64,000 nucleotides of DNA, taken from the NCBI GenBank assembly GCA_964439475.1, contig CAYTOT010000007.1, positions 62,001 to 126,000 of the forward strand. Direction: 5' to 3'. The stretch is from VBCG01 sp964439475 (lineage in GTDB: Bacteria; Pseudomonadota; Gammaproteobacteria; Burkholderiales; Casimicrobiaceae). Below the pieces are notes generated by a model. That model was given only the letters and a program-made list of their open reading frames with translations. It made no database searches and was not told where the DNA came from. The position numbers and the translations under genes were made by a program. This document shows, one piece after another, positions 51,090-59,321 of the stretch. Positions within the stretch are counted from its first letter, which is position 1. Each line of letters starts with the position of its first letter.

Positions 51090-52319
51090 ATGTCGAAGCT
51101 CCCGCCGTCCCGCTTGCGCGCAGCAACAGCCGTCGCCGCGCTTGTCATTGCCGCCGTCGTCGCGGCATCGTTCACGATCGTCGCTGCACCTGCAGCCACA
51201 GCCGCGGCCATCGCCACAGCCGTGGCACAGGTGGTACCCCCACCGCCGCCCGGCGTGCCCGCCCCCCAGGTGGCGGCTGCCGCCCATGTGCTGGTCGACG
51301 TCACGAGCGGCCAGACGCTGACGTCCGCCAACGCCGACGAGCGCCGCGATCCCGCCTCGCTCACCAAGCTCATGACTGCCTACGTCGTGTTCGGCGCGCT
51401 GCGCGCGAAGACGATCGTGCCTTCGCAGATGGTCAACGTGTCGCAGAAGGCCTGGAAGGCCGAGGGTTCGCGGATGTTCATCGAGCCGCGGCGTGCGGTT
51501 TCGGTGGACGAACTCGTGAAGGGCATGATCGTGCAGTCGGGCAACGACGCATCGATCGCGCTGGCCGAGCTCGTGTCCGGAAGCGAGGAGGCCTTCGTCG
51601 TGAAGATGAATGCCGAAGCCGCCCGCCTCGGCATGACCGACACGCATTTCACGAATGCGACGGGCCTGTCCGATCCGCAGCACTACACGACGGCGGCGGA
51701 CATGGCGAAGATGGCGGCGGCGGTGATCCGCGACTATCCGGAGTACTACCCCGTCTATTCGCAGAAGGAGTTCCGATACAACAACATCACCCAGCCCAAT
51801 CGCAACCGTCTCCTGTGGACCGATCCGTACGTCGACGGGATGAAGACGGGACACACCGAGGCGGCGGGTTGGTGCCTCGTCGCCACCGCGCTGCGCGGCG
51901 ACCGGCGCGTGCTCGCCGTGGTGCTGGGCGCGAGCTCCGATGCCGCCCGCGCCTCCGAGGCGCAGAAGCTCCTGAACTGGGGCTTCCAGGCCTTCGACAC
52001 GGTGAAGCTCTACCAGTCGGGCAAGCAGGTGACCGCACTCAAGGTATGGAAGGGCGCGATCCCCGAGGTGCCCGCGGGCTTCCTCGCCGACCGCTACCTC
52101 ACGCTGCCCAAGGGCAAGGCCGACAAGCTGGTGGTGACGATGCAGGCCGAGGAGCCGCTCATCGCGCCCGTCGTGCGGGCGCAGCGCGTGGGCACGGTGA
52201 AGATCGCCCTCGAGGACAGGCCGATGGCGGAGTTCCCGCTGATCGCTCTGGAGGAGGTCCCGCTCGCGAGCTTCTTCGGACGCGCCTGGGACACCGTGCG
52301 GCTGTGGTTCAAGCACTGA
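51090..52319 (+). CDS. dacA: D-alanyl-D-alanine carboxypeptidase (PBP5/6 family)
   Basis: This enzyme trims the terminal D-Ala from peptidoglycan pentapeptides. It has a hydrophobic N-terminal signal (residues 11-45) and all three active-site motifs: SLTK (Ser90-Lys93), SGN (Ser150-Asn152) and KTG (Lys252-Gly254). A C-terminal PBP5-type beta domain (GAIPEVPAGFLADRYLTLPK) follows, then a terminal amphipathic anchor (FFGRAWDTVRLWFKH). The length is 409 residues. It is the first gene of the conserved dacA-dat-ybeD-lipB-lipA line. A TATAAT box precedes it. Confidence 0.95.
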   Translation: MSKLPPSRLRAATAVAALVIAAVVAASFTIVAAPAATAAAIATAVAQVVPPPPPGVPAPQVAAAAHVLVDVTSGQTLTSANADERRDPASLTKLMTAYVVFGALRAKTIVPSQMVNVSQKAWKAEGSRMFIEPRRAVSVDELVKGMIVQSGNDASIALAELVSGSEEAFVVKMNAEAARLGMTDTHFTNATGLSDPQHYTTAADMAKMAAAVIRDYPEYYPVYSQKEFRYNNITQPNRNRLLWTDPYVDGMKTGHTEAAGWCLVATALRGDRRVLAVVLGASSDAARASEAQKLLNWGFQAFDTVKLYQSGKQVTALKVWKGAIPEVPAGFLADRYLTLPKGKADKLVVTMQAEEPLIAPVVRAQRVGTVKIALEDRPMAEFPLIALEEVPLASFFGRAWDTVRLWFKH

Positions 52320-52401
52320 CCTCGCGCATCAATCCCTTCGGCCGCGTCCCTGCTGTCGGAGCGTGGCACGGCACCCTGGTTCGACTGGCCAAAGGCACGA
52401 C

Positions 52402-53259
52402 ATGATCGACCCGCAACAGATCGTCCATCTCAATGGCCGCCTCGTTCCGGCAGGCGAAGCCACTGTCTCGGTGTTCGACCGCGGCTTCATCTACGGCGAT
52501 GGCGTGTACGAGCTCGTTCCCGTGTACGGCCGCGAGCCGTTTCGCCTGCCGCAGCACCTCGCCCGCCTCGCGCATTCGCTGGCGGGCGTGCGCATGGACA
52601 ATCCGCACACGGATGCGCAGTGGGAAGCGATCATCCGGGATCTCGTCGCGCGCCAAGCCTATGCCGACCAGGGCGTGTACTTCCAGGTGACGCGCGGCGT
52701 GGCCAAACGCGACCACTCGTTTCCCAAGGACGTCGCGCAGACCGTGTTCATGATGGCGAACCCCTTGCCGCTGCCGTCGCGCGAGCAGGTGGAGCGCGGC
52801 GTGGCGGTGGTCACCGCCGACGACAATCGCTGGCATCGCTGCGACCTCAAGACGACCTCGCTCGTCGGCAACGTGCTCCTGCGCCAGCTCGCCACCGACG
52901 CCGGTGCGGCGGAGACGATGCTCTTCCGCGACGGCTTTCTCACCGAGGCGTCGGCGTCCAACGTGCTGGTGGTGAAGGACGGCACGGTGATCGTCCCGCC
53001 CAAGGACAACCTGATCCTCCCGGGCATCACCTACGACGCGGCGGTGGAGTTCGCGCGCGCCGTCGGCGTGCCCGTCGTCACGCGGCCGATCTCGCGCGAG
53101 GAGACGCTGGCCGCCGACGAGCTCTGGCTCTCGTCGTCGACGAAGGAGGTGCTCGCCATCACCACCGTCGACGGCAAGCCCTTCGCGGGCGGTGCGCCGG
53201 GGCCGGTGTTCCGCAAGGTGTGGGCGTCGTTCCAGGCGAGGAAGCCGCGGGGGAAGTGA
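52402..53259 (+). CDS. dat: D-amino acid aminotransferase (class IV PLP)
   Basis: This class IV aminotransferase of 285 residues most resembles D-alanine aminotransferases, which exchange amino groups between D-amino acids and 2-oxoglutarate. It has the SVFDRGFIYGDGVYE start, an LKTTSLVGNVL block with the PLP-binding Lys in CDLKTTS, and LTEASASNVLVVKDG and LPGITYDAAVEFAR downstream. Branched-chain aminotransferase or aminodeoxychorismate lyase activity is less likely given the dacA neighbour. ATG 52402 gives the family N-terminus. Confidence 0.92.
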   Translation: MIDPQQIVHLNGRLVPAGEATVSVFDRGFIYGDGVYELVPVYGREPFRLPQHLARLAHSLAGVRMDNPHTDAQWEAIIRDLVARQAYADQGVYFQVTRGVAKRDHSFPKDVAQTVFMMANPLPLPSREQVERGVAVVTADDNRWHRCDLKTTSLVGNVLLRQLATDAGAAETMLFRDGFLTEASASNVLVVKDGTVIVPPKDNLILPGITYDAAVEFARAVGVPVVTRPISREETLAADELWLSSSTKEVLAITTVDGKPFAGGAPGPVFRKVWASFQARKPRGK

Positions 53260-53383
53260 GCCGGCTATCGGGATCCAGCTCGCTTAGCTGACCTCCGGCG
53301 CGAGATCGACGACGCCCATTGCCGCATTGATCGCCATCGCGGCGACATTCCAGACCCGTGCCCGCGCTCGCGCCATCGAGGAA

Positions 53384-54667
53384 TCAGACCCGATCCAGCG
53401 CCTGCGCGAGGTCGGCCTGCAGATCGCTGATGTGTTCGATGCCCACCGACAGTCGCACCATGCCTTCGCTCACGCCCGCCTTGGCCAACTCCCCGGCGTC
53501 GAGCTGGCGGTGCGTGGTGGACGCGGGATGCGTGGCCAGCGATTTGGCGTCGCCGATGTTCACGAGACGAGTGAAGAGCTGCAGCGCATCCAGGAAGCGC
53601 GCTCCCGCGGCGCGGGGATCGGCGTCACTGCTCTTCAGGCCGAAGGACAGGATGCCCGAGGCCTTGCCGCCCGACTGACGTTGCACGAGCGCGTGGTCCG
53701 GATGATCGGGCAGGCCCGCGTAGCGGACCCATTGCACCTTGGGGTGGCCCTGCAGATACCGGGCAAGGGCGAGGGTGTTGTCGCAGATGCGGTCCATGCG
53801 CACGGCCAGGGTCTCGATACCCTGCAGGATCAGGAACGCGTTGAACGGCGAGAGAGCCGCGCCGGTATTGCGCAGCGGCACCACCCGCGCCCGGCCGATG
53901 AAGGCGGCGGGCCCCAGGGCTTCAGTGAAGACCACGCCGTGATAGCTCACGTCGGGCTCGTTCAGGCGCTTGAAGCGCGCCTTGTGCTGCGCCCACGGGA
54001 ACTTGCCGCTGTCGATGATGGCGCCGCCGAGGCTGTTGCCGTGGCCCCCCAGGTACTTGGTGAGCGCGTGCACGACGATATCAGCGCCGTGCTCGATGGG
54101 GCGCAGCAGGTACGGGCTGGGCACGGTGTTGTCCACGATCAGCGGCACGCCGTGGTCATGCGCGACTTTCGCCAGCGCGGCGATGTCGGTCACGTTGCCC
54201 AGCGGGTTGCCGATGGATTCGACGAAGATGGCCTTGGTGCGCGCGTCGATCAGCGGTGCGAAGCTCTCGACGTCGTTCGGATCGGCGAAGCGCACCTCGA
54301 TGCCCTGCTGCGGGAGGGTGTGCGCGAACAGGTTGTAGGTGCCGCCGTAGAGCGTGCTGGCCGAGACGATGTTGTCGCCTGCTTCGCTGATGGTCTGGAT
54401 GGCATAGAGGGTGGCGGCCATCCCCGACGCCACGGCCAGCGCCGCGATCCCGCCCTCGAGCGCCGCGAGACGTTTCTCGAGCACGTCGGTCGTGGGATTC
54501 ATGATGCGGGTGTAGATGTTGCCTGGAACCTTCAGGTCGAACAGGTCGGCGCCATGCTGGGCGTTGTCGAAGGCGTAGGCCACCGTCTGGTAGATGGGTA
54601 CGACCACGGACTTGGTCGTGGGGTCGGGCGTGTAACCGGCGTGGACAACGAGGGTCTCGACCTTCAT
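53384..54667 (-). CDS. metY: O-acetylhomoserine sulfhydrylase (MetY-type)
   Basis: This PLP enzyme makes homocysteine from O-acetylhomoserine and sulfide in methionine synthesis. The 427-residue protein begins VETLVVHAGYTPDPTTKSVV and contains YTRIMNPTTDVLEKRLAALEGG. The PLP-binding Lys lies in VVHALTKYLGGHGNSLGG, and LATHPASTTHRQL is near the end. These fit MetY rather than MetB/MetC. It lies on the strand opposite to dat and ybeD and interrupts that conserved gene line. I found no convincing SAM riboswitch in the 176 nt upstream. Confidence 0.93.
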   Translation of the reverse strand: MKVETLVVHAGYTPDPTTKSVVVPIYQTVAYAFDNAQHGADLFDLKVPGNIYTRIMNPTTDVLEKRLAALEGGIAALAVASGMAATLYAIQTISEAGDNIVSASTLYGGTYNLFAHTLPQQGIEVRFADPNDVESFAPLIDARTKAIFVESIGNPLGNVTDIAALAKVAHDHGVPLIVDNTVPSPYLLRPIEHGADIVVHALTKYLGGHGNSLGGAIIDSGKFPWAQHKARFKRLNEPDVSYHGVVFTEALGPAAFIGRARVVPLRNTGAALSPFNAFLILQGIETLAVRMDRICDNTLALARYLQGHPKVQWVRYAGLPDHPDHALVQRQSGGKASGILSFGLKSSDADPRAAGARFLDALQLFTRLVNIGDAKSLATHPASTTHRQLDAGELAKAGVSEGMVRLSVGIEHISDLQADLAQALDRV

Positions 54668-54843
54668 GCGAACAGGGCTCCAGGGGGATGATGGGCGCCT
54701 CCGCTGCAGGGTTTGCAGGGCGGGCAGGAACGTTCATTTTCGCACCGGAGCGGTGCGCAGGTGTCGAACCATCGGCAATGAGCTTATGCCCGGGCAGGCC
54801 CGGTGCGTGAGCTCGATGCAGGGGTTTCCTTCGGCGGAGCCAC

Positions 54844-55362
54844 CTACAGATCCCGGAGCGGCGCCAGCGTCCCGAACTGCCCGTGCTGGAACACCAGTCC
54901 GTGCCCGGGGGCGCGCTCGCAAGTCACGACCTCGCCCACGAACACCTCGTGATCGCCCGCGACCATCCGCGCGTGATGTCGGCATTCGAACCAGGCGACG
55001 CAGCCCGCCAGGAGCGGCGCGTCGGCCCACCCGAGGCGGAAATCGATGTGCGCGAAGCGATCGGCGTGTGGCCTCGAAAAGCGCCGTGCAAGCTCGACCT
55101 GGGTCGAGGACAGCACGTTCACCGCATAGCGCTCCGCCTTCTCGAAGGCGGCGATGCTCGCGGAGGCGCGCGAGAGCGACCACAGCACGAGCGGTGGATC
55201 GAGCGAGACCGAGTTGAACGAGTTGGCCGTGAATCCCGCGAAGCGGACATCGCTCGCGCGGGCGCAGATGATCGTCACGCCGGTGGCGAACTGCGCGAGC
55301 GCGTCGCGGAACTGCCGGCTGTCGAAGGCGGGCTCGGGGTGGGTGGAACCCGCGGGTGTCAT
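54844..55362 (-). CDS. Flavin reductase family protein
   Basis: This 172-residue FMN-binding split-barrel protein of the flavin reductase family uses NAD(P)H to reduce flavin for a partner monooxygenase, or acts alone. Typical segments are FRDALAQFATGVTIICA, FAGFTANSFNSVSLDPPLVL, and YAVNVLSS after ERA-like FEKAER. GDHEVFVGEV and LVFQHGQF are near the end. No monooxygenase is encoded next to it. It is divergent from cfa. Confidence 0.91.
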   Translation of the reverse strand: MTPAGSTHPEPAFDSRQFRDALAQFATGVTIICARASDVRFAGFTANSFNSVSLDPPLVLWSLSRASASIAAFEKAERYAVNVLSSTQVELARRFSRPHADRFAHIDFRLGWADAPLLAGCVAWFECRHHARMVAGDHEVFVGEVVTCERAPGHGLVFQHGQFGTLAPLRDL

Positions 55363-55521
55363 GGGGACTCGAGGAGCCGCGCGCGGGCGGCGGCGGAGGG
55401 CATCCGGCGATTGTACGGGTCCGCCGTGGCGGCGGCGTACGCTACGCTCCCAATACCCGTCCGCGCGCGCGACTTGCTACACTTTTCCCTGTCGACCCCG
55501 CTGCGCCGCCTTTTTCGTCCC

Positions 55522-56724
55522 ATGCAAGCGATTCAGCGCATCATCGCCGACCGGTACGCCGGTCGGGACCTCCCCGTCACCCTGGTCCTGCCGGACGGCG
55601 ATCGGGTCCCCCTCTCGTCCTCCCCTGCCGTCGACGTGGTCGCCCGCAGCTGGAAAGGCCTGCGCGCGCTGTCGAAGCCGGCGATGGGCGCACTCGCCCG
55701 GGCGTACGTGCGCGGGGACGTCGACTTCACCGGCAGCGCGCGCGCGATCCTCTCCATCGCGGAGTCGATGGTGGGCGCCTTCGAGCACGGCTCGGAAGGA
55801 CTCTCGTCACGGTGGAAGCAGTTCCTCCACCAGCACCGCAGCAACCGGCGCAACATCTCGCACCACTACGACGTGTCCAATGCGTTCTACCGCATGTGGC
55901 TCGACGAACGCATGGTGTACTCCTGCGCCTACTTCAAGTCGGAGAGCGACACGCTCGACCAGGCGCAGGTGAACAAGATCGACCACATCTGCCGCAAGCT
56001 GCGCCTCGCCCCCGGGGAGACGCTTCTCGACATCGGCTGCGGCTGGGGCGCGCTCGTGCTGCACGCGGCGCAGAACTACGGCGTCACCGCGCACGGCATC
56101 ACGCTGTCGAAGAACCAGTTCGAGCACGTGTCGCGCGCGATCGAGGCGCGCGGACTCGGGCAACGGGTCAAGGTCGAGTTGCGCGACTACCTCGACCTCC
56201 CCGAGGACGTGCTGTACGACAAGGTGTCGAGTGTGGGCATGTTCGAGCACGTGGGCGTGGCGCGCTTTCCCCGCTACTTCGGCAAGATCCACCGGATTCT
56301 CAAACCCGGCGGCCTCGTGCTGAACCACGGCATCACGCACAACGCGCTCGGCGCTGGCGGGCTCGGCAGCGGGATCGGCGAGTTCGTCGAGGAGTACGTG
56401 TTCCCCGGCGGCGAGCTCACGCACGTGTCGAAAGTGATCGAGAGCATGGCGGCCGAGAGCCTCGAGTCCATCGATGCCGAGGCGTTGCGCGAGCACTATG
56501 CGAAAACGCTGTGGCATTGGGTGGATCGCCTCGAGGCCAACAGCGACGCCGCGAAGCGCGAGGTGGGCGAGGAGCGCTTCCGGGTGTGGCGCATCTACAT
56601 GGCGGGCTCGGCCCATGCCTTCGATCGCGGCTGGCTGTCGCTGTGGCAGATTCTCGCCGGCAAGCCGCTGCCCGACGGGTCGCTGCCGCATCCGCCGACG
56701 CGCGAATACATGTACGACCGCTGA
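55522..56724 (+). CDS. cfa: Cyclopropane-fatty-acyl-phospholipid synthase family methyltransferase
   Basis: This enzyme adds a methylene group from SAM across the double bond of membrane phospholipid chains. The 400-residue protein has an N-terminal lipid-binding domain (~1-105). A Rossmann methyltransferase domain follows, with NISHHYDVSNAFYRMWLDE, YSCAYF, the SAM loop LLDIGCGWGAL, and GMFEHVG and RVWRIYMAGSAHAF further on. An ATG at 55522 fits; an in-frame TTG at 55474 would add 16 residues but overlaps a TACACT -10-like box (55478-55483). Confidence 0.92.
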   Translation: MQAIQRIIADRYAGRDLPVTLVLPDGDRVPLSSSPAVDVVARSWKGLRALSKPAMGALARAYVRGDVDFTGSARAILSIAESMVGAFEHGSEGLSSRWKQFLHQHRSNRRNISHHYDVSNAFYRMWLDERMVYSCAYFKSESDTLDQAQVNKIDHICRKLRLAPGETLLDIGCGWGALVLHAAQNYGVTAHGITLSKNQFEHVSRAIEARGLGQRVKVELRDYLDLPEDVLYDKVSSVGMFEHVGVARFPRYFGKIHRILKPGGLVLNHGITHNALGAGGLGSGIGEFVEEYVFPGGELTHVSKVIESMAAESLESIDAEALREHYAKTLWHWVDRLEANSDAAKREVGEERFRVWRIYMAGSAHAFDRGWLSLWQILAGKPLPDGSLPHPPTREYMYDR

Positions 56725-56810
56725 CGTTGCATGTCCTGCCGGGGGCGTGCCCGGAGGTTGCAGGCGGCCGCGGCCGCCCGCATGTTCGGTGGAGCGAAGG
56801 AGACACCGCC

Positions 56811-57125
56811 ATGGACAAGCCGCACGATCCCGCCGACACCGCCCTCGAAGGGCTGCACGTCGAGGAGAACGACTCGCCGCTCAAGTTTCCCTGCGTGTTT
56901 CCCATCAAGGTGATGGGACGCGCGCAGGACGGTTTCGCGCAGGCGGTGAGCGCCGTCGTGGTCAAGCACGCGCCGGATTTCGACCCTGCGGCCCTCGAGA
57001 TGCGGGCGTCGAAGGAAGGCAACTGGCTGTCGCTCACAGCGACCGTCAACGCAGTCTCGCGGGAGCAGCTGGACGACCTCTATCGCGAACTCGTGGCGCA
57101 TCCGATGGTGAAGATGGTCCTGTAG
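56811..57125 (+). CDS. ybeD: YbeD/DUF493 family protein
   Basis: This 104-residue protein of the DUF493 (YbeD) family has an ACT-like ferredoxin fold. The core LKFPCVFPIKVMGRAQDGFA and the end SREQLDDLYRELVAHPMVKM are typical. AAGGAG lies 9 nt before the ATG. The family is linked to lipB in most proteobacteria and has been suspected of a role in lipoate synthesis, without proof. Here the Xre-RES pair separates it from lipB. Confidence 0.93.
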   Translation: MDKPHDPADTALEGLHVEENDSPLKFPCVFPIKVMGRAQDGFAQAVSAVVVKHAPDFDPAALEMRASKEGNWLSLTATVNAVSREQLDDLYRELVAHPMVKMVL

Positions 57126-57155
57126 CGCACGGATCGGCCGACGTCCTGCGGTGGC

Positions 57156-57184
57156 TTGCGGTCGGTAGCTTCCCATGAAATAAT
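57156..57184 (+). promoter_or_regulatory. Putative promoter/operator of the Xre-RES operon
   Basis: TTGCGG (57156-57161) and AATAAT (57179-57184) resemble -35 and -10 boxes with a 17-nt spacer. The sequence up to the start codon at 57214 is AT-rich, contains the palindrome ACATATGT (57190-57197), and has TTCCC (57170-57174) mirrored by GGGAA (57203-57207). These are likely sites for autoregulation. Confidence 0.55.
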
Positions 57185-57213
57185 GTTCCACATATGTTGC
57201 TAGGGAAACTATC

Positions 57214-57603
57214 ATGACCTCCGCGCTGCGGGCTCCCGCCGCCCTGCCCGCGCCGGACGCTGCCGCGGTGCTGTCCCGCGCCGTGATCCGCGCGGCCCGG
57301 CTGCTCGATCTCACGCAGCGCGACGTCGCCGCCACGCTCGGCATGTCCGAGGCCACGGCGTCGCGTTTCTTCGCTGGCAAGTACCTGCTCGATCCCGTTC
57401 GCGGCAAGGAGTGGGAGCTCTCGCTCCTCTTCGTGCGGCTGTATCGCTCGCTCGACGCGCTGTGGGGCCACGAGGAGACCGCCCGTCGCTGGCTCGCCAG
57501 CGAGAACGTCGCGCTCGCCGGCGTGCCGCGTGCGCTCCTGCGCAGCGTCGAGGGCCTCGTCCGTGTCGTCGCCTACCTGGACGCCGCGCGCAGTCGCGTC
57601 TAG
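57214..57603 (+). CDS. MbcA/ParS/Xre-type antitoxin (DUF2384)
   Basis: This 129-residue antitoxin of the Xre-RES systems has an N-terminal helix-turn-helix (residues ~20-55, LDLTQRDVAATLGMSEATAS). A C-terminal DUF2384/MbcA-ParS-Xre region follows (LYRSLDALWGHEETARRWLA, then LLRSVEGLVRVVAYLDAARS). AGGGA lies 7 nt before the ATG. It overlaps the RES gene by about 40 nt. It would neutralise the RES toxin and repress the operon. Confidence 0.92.
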   Translation: MTSALRAPAALPAPDAAAVLSRAVIRAARLLDLTQRDVAATLGMSEATASRFFAGKYLLDPVRGKEWELSLLFVRLYRSLDALWGHEETARRWLASENVALAGVPRALLRSVEGLVRVVAYLDAARSRV

Positions 57604-58294
57604 CGCGGCGCCCGCCCGCTTCGCGCTCTGGCGGGCGGTGGAGGCGCAGCATGTCGTGTCCACGATGGCGCTCGTCGACACGCTGGAGGAACAGGCCGTG
57701 CTGGAGCAGCTTCTCGACGCGAGCAAGCCTCCGGTGCCGGCCGGGGCGGACAAGCTGCACTACCTGCTCTTCACGCCATTCCGCTACGGACCGCCCCCGG
57801 GCGGGTCGCGCTTTCGCGCGCCTACCGACGCGGGCGTCCTCTACGGCGCCGACGAGGTCCGCACCGCGTGTGCCGAGCTGGGCTACTGGCGCTGGCGCCA
57901 TCTTCTCGACAGTCCGGCCATGGCCGCCATGCCGGCGCGCGCGCAGACGGTATTCCGTGCGCGGGTCGACACCGTCACGGTGGACCTGCGCGTGGCGCCC
58001 TTCGTGCGCGACCGTAGCGCCTGGACGCATCCCGCCGACTATGGTCCATGCCAGCGCTTCGCCGCCACGGCCCGTGCGGCGAGCGTGGGTGCCATCCGCT
58101 ACGAGTCCGTCCGCGACCCGAAGCACGCAGGGTGCAGCGCGATCCTCGACTGGCGCGCATTCGCGAAGCCGGCACCGATCGATTCGCAGACGTGGACGCT
58201 CTCGGTCACGCGCGAGCGCGTGGTGTGGCAGCGCACCGACGCCCTGCGCAGCGAGGCGTTCGAGTTCAACGCCGCGGGCTGGGTCCATGCCTGA
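57563..58294 (+). CDS. RES-domain toxin
   Basis: RES toxins degrade NAD+ or ADP-ribosylate targets and are held in check by Xre partners. The 243-residue protein contains the RES core: ALWRAVEAQHVVSTMALVDT, LHYLLFTPFRYGPPPGGSRF, GVLYGADEVRTACAELGYWR and AIRYESVRDPKHAGCSA. The conserved Arg of FRYG/SRFR and the Glu/Ser of YESVR are present. I chose the GTG at 57563 because GAGGG lies 8 nt upstream and because the frame must include ARFALWR. A GTG at 57530 is the alternative. The stop overlaps the lipB start region. Confidence 0.91.
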   Translation: MSSPTWTPRAVASSAAPARFALWRAVEAQHVVSTMALVDTLEEQAVLEQLLDASKPPVPAGADKLHYLLFTPFRYGPPPGGSRFRAPTDAGVLYGADEVRTACAELGYWRWRHLLDSPAMAAMPARAQTVFRARVDTVTVDLRVAPFVRDRSAWTHPADYGPCQRFAATARAASVGAIRYESVRDPKHAGCSAILDWRAFAKPAPIDSQTWTLSVTRERVVWQRTDALRSEAFEFNAAGWVHA

Positions 58295-59207
58295 GGAAAC
58301 CGACGGCATGGCACCCATCGCCGTGCGGCGCCTCGGCCGAACGGACTATCGCGCGACATGGGAGGCGATGCGCCGCTTCACCGATGCTCGCGATCCCGCC
58401 ACGCCCGACGAGATCTGGCTGACCGAGCATCCTCCTGTCTATACGCTCGGCCTCGCTGGCCGCAGTGAGCACTTGCTGGGCGGCCTCCCCCGAAGCGAGC
58501 TTCGCTCGCCTCCCCCGACGGGGGCGAATGCCTTGGGACGGCCCGGCGGCATTGGGTGCCCCCGAAGCGAGCTTCGCTCGCCTCCCCCGACGGGGGCGAA
58601 TGCCTTGGGACGGCCCGGCGGCATTCATGGTCACAACGGCATCGAGGTGATCAGGGTCGATCGCGGTGGCCAGGTGACCTATCACGGGCCCGGGCAACTC
58701 GTCGCCTATGCGCTCGTCGACCTGCGCCGCGCGCAGCTTGGCATCCGCGAGATGGTGCGGCGTCTCGAAAGCGCCGTCGTGGCATGGCTCGCCGGCCACG
58801 GCATCGCGGCGCATGGGCGGGTCGATGCGCCGGGGGTGTACGTGGCGCTTGCTGAAGCCACGGCGGCAGTCGCGGCGGCTGCCCTGCACGACGGGGACGC
58901 GGCGGCGGTAGGTCGTGCCGCGCGCGGCCGGGATGAAGCGCACGACGATCCCGCCGCGAGTGCGGCGTTTGCCCACGGCGAGGCCAAGATCGCTGCCCTG
59001 GGCCTCAAGGTGCGCAATCACTGCACCTATCACGGGCTCGCGGTGAACGTGGCGATGGACCTCGCGCCCTTTGCCGACATCGACCCTTGCGGCTACCCGG
59101 GACTTACGGTCGTCGATCTCGCGGGGCTCGGCGTGAGGCGCACGGTCGAAGAGGCGGGCGGGGAGCTTGCGGCGCATCTCGTGCGGTCGCTCGCCCGCGA
59201 GCGATGA
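58287..59207 (+). CDS. lipB: Octanoyl-ACP:protein transferase LipB with two insertions
   Basis: LipB transfers octanoate from acyl carrier protein to lipoyl domains. The active residues are present: RGGQVTYHGPGQ, the Lys of GEAKIAALGLKV and the Cys of IDPCGYPGL. At 306 residues it is far longer than the usual ~210-230. A first insertion of about 50 residues comes from two in-frame 72-bp repeat units between RSEHLL and GIEVIRVDR. A second insertion, about 45 Ala-rich residues (ALAEATAAVAAAALHDGDAA, onward), separates GVYV from EAKIAALG. The start is uncertain: ATG 58287 overlaps the RES stop; ATG 58308 has GAGGA 10 nt upstream. Confidence 0.92.
   Translation: MPEETDGMAPIAVRRLGRTDYRATWEAMRRFTDARDPATPDEIWLTEHPPVYTLGLAGRSEHLLGGLPRSELRSPPPTGANALGRPGGIGCPRSELRSPPPTGANALGRPGGIHGHNGIEVIRVDRGGQVTYHGPGQLVAYALVDLRRAQLGIREMVRRLESAVVAWLAGHGIAAHGRVDAPGVYVALAEATAAVAAAALHDGDAAAVGRAARGRDEAHDDPAASAAFAHGEAKIAALGLKVRNHCTYHGLAVNVAMDLAPFADIDPCGYPGLTVVDLAGLGVRRTVEEAGGELAAHLVRSLARER
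58487..58625 (+). repeat. Two identical 67-bp palindromic repeat units inside lipB
   Basis: Copies at 58487-58553 and 58559-58625 are identical and separated by GGGTG, giving a 72-bp period that keeps the reading frame. Each copy contains GCGAGC-TTC-GCTCGC and CCCCC-GAC-GGGGG inverted repeats, so it can fold into two adjacent hairpins like a REP-type element. Each encodes a Pro/Gly-rich peptide starting PRSELRSPPPTG. Confidence 0.93.
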
Positions 59208-59321
59208 GGCATGCGCGAATCGCCGGCAAGGTGGCGACGCGACATGAACGCGCAGGGCCGGCTCCCGAGATCGGCTAGAATCGAGCAAGGTGCCGCCTCA
59301 TTGCGTGCATTCTCCGAAGGC

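Noticed and set aside
54668..54843. A possible SAM riboswitch ahead of metY
   Set aside because: Only a small GCACCG-CT-CGGTGC hairpin is visible; I find none of the conserved core of SAM-I, SAM-II or SAM-IV aptamers.
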